Positions 4,530 through 6,057 of a stretch of 6,057 nt of DNA are shown piece after piece. The first letter of the stretch is position 1; every line of letters starts with the position of its first letter. The notes below the pieces were generated by a model. The model made no database searches. It had not been told where the DNA came from and saw nothing but the letters and a program-made list of their open reading frames with translations. The translations under genes were made by a program, and so were the position numbers. The DNA comes from Clostridiales bacterium (lineage in GTDB: Bacteria; Bacillota; Clostridia; Oscillospirales; Oscillospiraceae): positions 1-6,057 of the forward strand of contig JAJQAS010000194.1 of assembly GCA_021203685.1 (NCBI GenBank), given 5' to 3'.

Positions 4530-5747
4530 ATGGCTGAAGTCAAAAAAGTGGTTCTCGCCTATTCCGGCGGTTTGGATACATCCATCATCATCCCCTGGCT
4601 GAAAGAAAACTATAACGACCCCGAGATCATCGCCGTGTCCGGCAACGTGGGCCAGGCCGACGAGCTGGAGGGCCTGGAGGAGAAGGCGCTGAAAACCGGC
4701 GCGTCCAAGCTCATCGTGGCCGACCTGACCGACGAGATGGTCAACGACGTCATCATCCCCTCCGTCAAGGCCGGGGCCAAGTACGAGACCTATCTGCTGG
4801 GCACCGCCTTCGCCCGTCCCGTCATCGGCAAGGCCCTGGCGAAAATCGCCCTGGAAGAAGGCGCGGACGCCATCTGCCACGGCTGCACCGGCAAGGGCAA
4901 CGACCAGGTCCGGTTCGAGCTGGCCATCAAGCGCTTCGCCCCCGGCATGAAGATCATCGCCCCCTGGCGTGAGTGGGACATCAAGAGCCGTGACGAGGAG
5001 ATCGACTACGCCGAGGCTCACAACGTCCCCCTGAAGATCAACCGGGAGACCAACTACTCCAAGGACAAGAACCTGTGGCACCTGTCCCACGAGGGCCTGG
5101 ACCTGGAGAACCCCGCCAACGAGCCGGATTACGACAAGCCCGGCTTCCTGGAGATGGGCATTTCCCCCATCCAGGCGCCCGACCAGCCCACCTACATCAC
5201 CCTGGACTTTGAGCAGGGCGCGCCGGTGGCCATCAACGGCGAAAAGAAGAGCGCCACCGACATCATCCGGGACCTGAACGTCTACGGCGGCCAGAACGGC
5301 ATCGGCATCATCGACATCGTGGAGAACCGTCTGGTGGGCATGAAGGACCGGGGCGTCTACGAGACCCCGGGCGGCACCATCCTCTACGCCGCTCACGATA
5401 TGCTGGAGACCCTCTGCGTGGACAAAGACACCATGCACGAGAAGCAGAAGCTGGCGGTGGACTTCGCCGACCTGGTTTACAACGGCAAGTGGTACTCCCC
5501 CCTGCGGGAAGCCCTCTCCGCCTTTGTGGACAAGACCCAGGAGTACGTCACCGGCACCGTCAAGCTCAAGCTGTACAAGGGCAACATCATCCCCGCTGGC
5601 ATGACCTCCCCCTACTCCCTGTACTCCGAGGAGCTGGCCACCTTCGACGAGTCCGACTACGACCAGAAGGACTCCGCCGGGTTCATCAACCTGTGGGGCC
5701 TGCCCACCAAGGTCCAGGCGCTGCGGGAGATGGGCAAGCTGAAATAA
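4530..5747 (+). CDS. argG: Argininosuccinate synthase
   Basis: ArgG joins citrulline and aspartate with ATP, giving argininosuccinate, AMP and pyrophosphate, the next-to-last step of arginine synthesis in the cytoplasm. The protein has 405 residues, the normal length for bacterial type-1 enzymes. The N-terminal ATP pyrophosphatase loop AYSGGLDTS (10-18) and the second signature GCTGKGNDQVRFE (118-130) are intact, as are GYSGN-region-equivalent VSGNVGQ (36-42), REWDIKSRDEE (147-157) and YETPGGTIL (277-285). ATG at 4530 is preceded by GAAGGAGA (4513-4520) at normal spacing. It is read divergently from the racemase gene, behind ARG-box-like sites and a leader hairpin. A strong terminator follows within 50 bases and no argH is seen, so unlike many Firmicutes argGH operons it appears monocistronic here. 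Base composition and codon use match the neighbouring genes; no damage is visible. Confidence 0.98.
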   Translation: MAEVKKVVLAYSGGLDTSIIIPWLKENYNDPEIIAVSGNVGQADELEGLEEKALKTGASKLIVADLTDEMVNDVIIPSVKAGAKYETYLLGTAFARPVIGKALAKIALEEGADAICHGCTGKGNDQVRFELAIKRFAPGMKIIAPWREWDIKSRDEEIDYAEAHNVPLKINRETNYSKDKNLWHLSHEGLDLENPANEPDYDKPGFLEMGISPIQAPDQPTYITLDFEQGAPVAINGEKKSATDIIRDLNVYGGQNGIGIIDIVENRLVGMKDRGVYETPGGTILYAAHDMLETLCVDKDTMHEKQKLAVDFADLVYNGKWYSPLREALSAFVDKTQEYVTGTVKLKLYKGNIIPAGMTSPYSLYSEELATFDESDYDQKDSAGFINLWGLPTKVQALREMGKLK

Positions 5748-5748
5748 G

Positions 5749-5776
5749 TTTCCCAATTCAGCATATCTCTGGGAAA
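5749..5776. repeat. Inverted repeat just after the argG stop codon
   Basis: TTTCCCA (5749-5755) and TGGGAAA (5770-5776) are perfect 7-base complements around a 14-base loop, starting one base after the stop codon. It lies just before the main terminator and may add 3'-end structure to the mRNA. No T-run follows, so it is not itself a terminator. Confidence 0.45.
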
Positions 5777-5793
5777 GAACCTTTCTGATTTGG

Positions 5794-5826
5794 AATTGCC
5801 GCACTTTCCCAAGTGCGGCAATTTTT
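5794..5826 (+). terminator. Strong rho-independent terminator of argG
   Basis: Arms 5794-5806 and 5811-5823 (AATTGCCGCACTT and its exact complement) form a 13-base-pair stem with a TCCC loop. The T-run 5822-5826 follows. It is a textbook intrinsic terminator 46 bases after the argG stop. The A-rich left flank is too short to make it clearly bidirectional. Confidence 0.93.
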
Positions 5827-5874
5827 CCTAGCTATTTTCTGCTTGCCTTTCCTGTTGTCTAGCTTGGAGGTGAA

Positions 5875-5932
5875 ACCCCTCCGTCGCGGCTTGCGCCGCG
5901 CCACCTCCCCTTTCAGGGGAGGCAAGAGGGGT
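5875..5932. repeat. Structured palindromic intergenic repeat, copy 1 (complete)
   Basis: A 58-base element is bounded by 7-base inverted ends ACCCCTC (5875-5881) and GAGGGGT (5926-5932). Inside are two hairpins: CGCGGC-TTGC-GCCGCG (5885-5900) and CCTCCCCT-TTC-AGGGGAGG (5904-5922). It would fold as a three-way junction in RNA or single-stranded DNA. From general familiarity, similar CCTCCCC/GGGGAGG elements recur between genes of gut Clostridia; I cannot confirm copy number here. It encodes no protein and looks like a REP- or MITE-like short dispersed repeat. Confidence 0.7.
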
Positions 5933-6012
5933 GGTCAGTTGCTGAACGCTTGTTCATTGTGGAAAACTTGCAGTATGCTGGGCAAAATCGCTGTACAAAC
6001 ATCAAGCACTAT
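5933..6012. other. Unassigned spacer between two repeat copies
   Basis: These 80 bases lie between the two inverted repeat copies. I find no ribosome binding site with an open frame, no clear promoter and no strong hairpin. The remainder of the gene-free right end (5827-5874) is equally featureless. Confidence 0.5.
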
Positions 6013-6057
6013 CCCCCTCGCCTCCCCTGAAAGGGGAGGGGGACCATGCGAAGCATG
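6013..6057. repeat. Structured palindromic repeat, copy 2 (inverted, cut by window edge)
   Basis: Read on the plus strand this matches the reverse complement of copy 1: a boundary arm CCCCCTC (6013-6019), then the hairpin CCTCCCCT-GAA-AGGGGAGG (6021-6039). In the place of copy 1's GC-rich hairpin stands a different but equally perfect stem, CATGC-GAA-GCATG (6045-6057). The closing boundary arm would lie past the right edge. The copies face each other about 80 bases apart. Confidence 0.65.

Noticed and set aside
4404..5804. Long open frame opposite argG (466 codons, minus strand)
   Set aside because: It is a GC-driven shadow of argG with Gly/Val/Asp-rich, family-less translation and no plausible ribosome binding site.
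5875..6057. Insertion sequence with transposase
   Set aside because: Only short structured repeats are present; no transposase frame or target duplication can be seen in the window.

Overview
The window carries four protein genes. They are, from left to right: a DEAD-box RNA helicase (minus strand, cut by the left edge), a CPBP-family intramembrane metalloprotease (minus), an alanine/ornithine-racemase-family PLP enzyme (minus), and argininosuccinate synthase argG (plus). GC-rich codon use, strong AGGAGG-type ribosome binding sites, sigma-A-like promoters with TATAAT boxes, an orr-type racemase and short GC-rich intergenic repeats together suggest a GC-rich, probably gut-associated Clostridia (Oscillospiraceae-like: Flavonifractor, Pseudoflavonifractor, Intestinimonas or Oscillibacter relatives). 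The genus is a guess from sequence character, not from a search.

Layout. 1-1524: helicase with a complete motif set, apparently starting at TTG, with its basic tail running off the edge. 1525-1691: short gap with a GC-rich hairpin and an ACGGTT inverted repeat. 1692-2639: CPBP protease, with a clear ribosome binding site and promoter at 2724-2752. 2640-3038: a gene-free stretch holding that promoter, a rho-independent terminator (2801-2845) serving the racemase gene, and an unusual tract of about 175 bp (2865-3039) built on a 7-base period that fills the space between the racemase stop codon and its terminator. 3039-4160: racemase. 4161-4529: divergent regulatory region between racemase and argG. 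On the racemase side it has an extended -10 promoter followed at once by a perfect terminator hairpin before the ribosome binding site, which is the layout of a transcription attenuator. On the argG side it has ARG-box-like operators, a large AT-rich inverted repeat, a promoter and a leader hairpin. 4530-5747: argG, followed directly by a strong terminator, so argG appears to be transcribed alone. 5827-6057: no gene, but two inverted copies of a structured palindromic repeat, the second cut by the right edge.

How the genes fit together. ArgG makes argininosuccinate from citrulline and aspartate, downstream of ornithine in arginine synthesis. The divergent neighbour belongs to the family that contains ornithine racemase, so the intergenic region may coordinate use of ornithine and arginine, with ArgR as the likely regulator. 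That link is an inference. The helicase and the protease have their own signals and no visible functional tie to the other two. I see no phage, CRISPR, toxin-antitoxin or defence locus. The noteworthy material is regulatory and repetitive rather than a new gene system.
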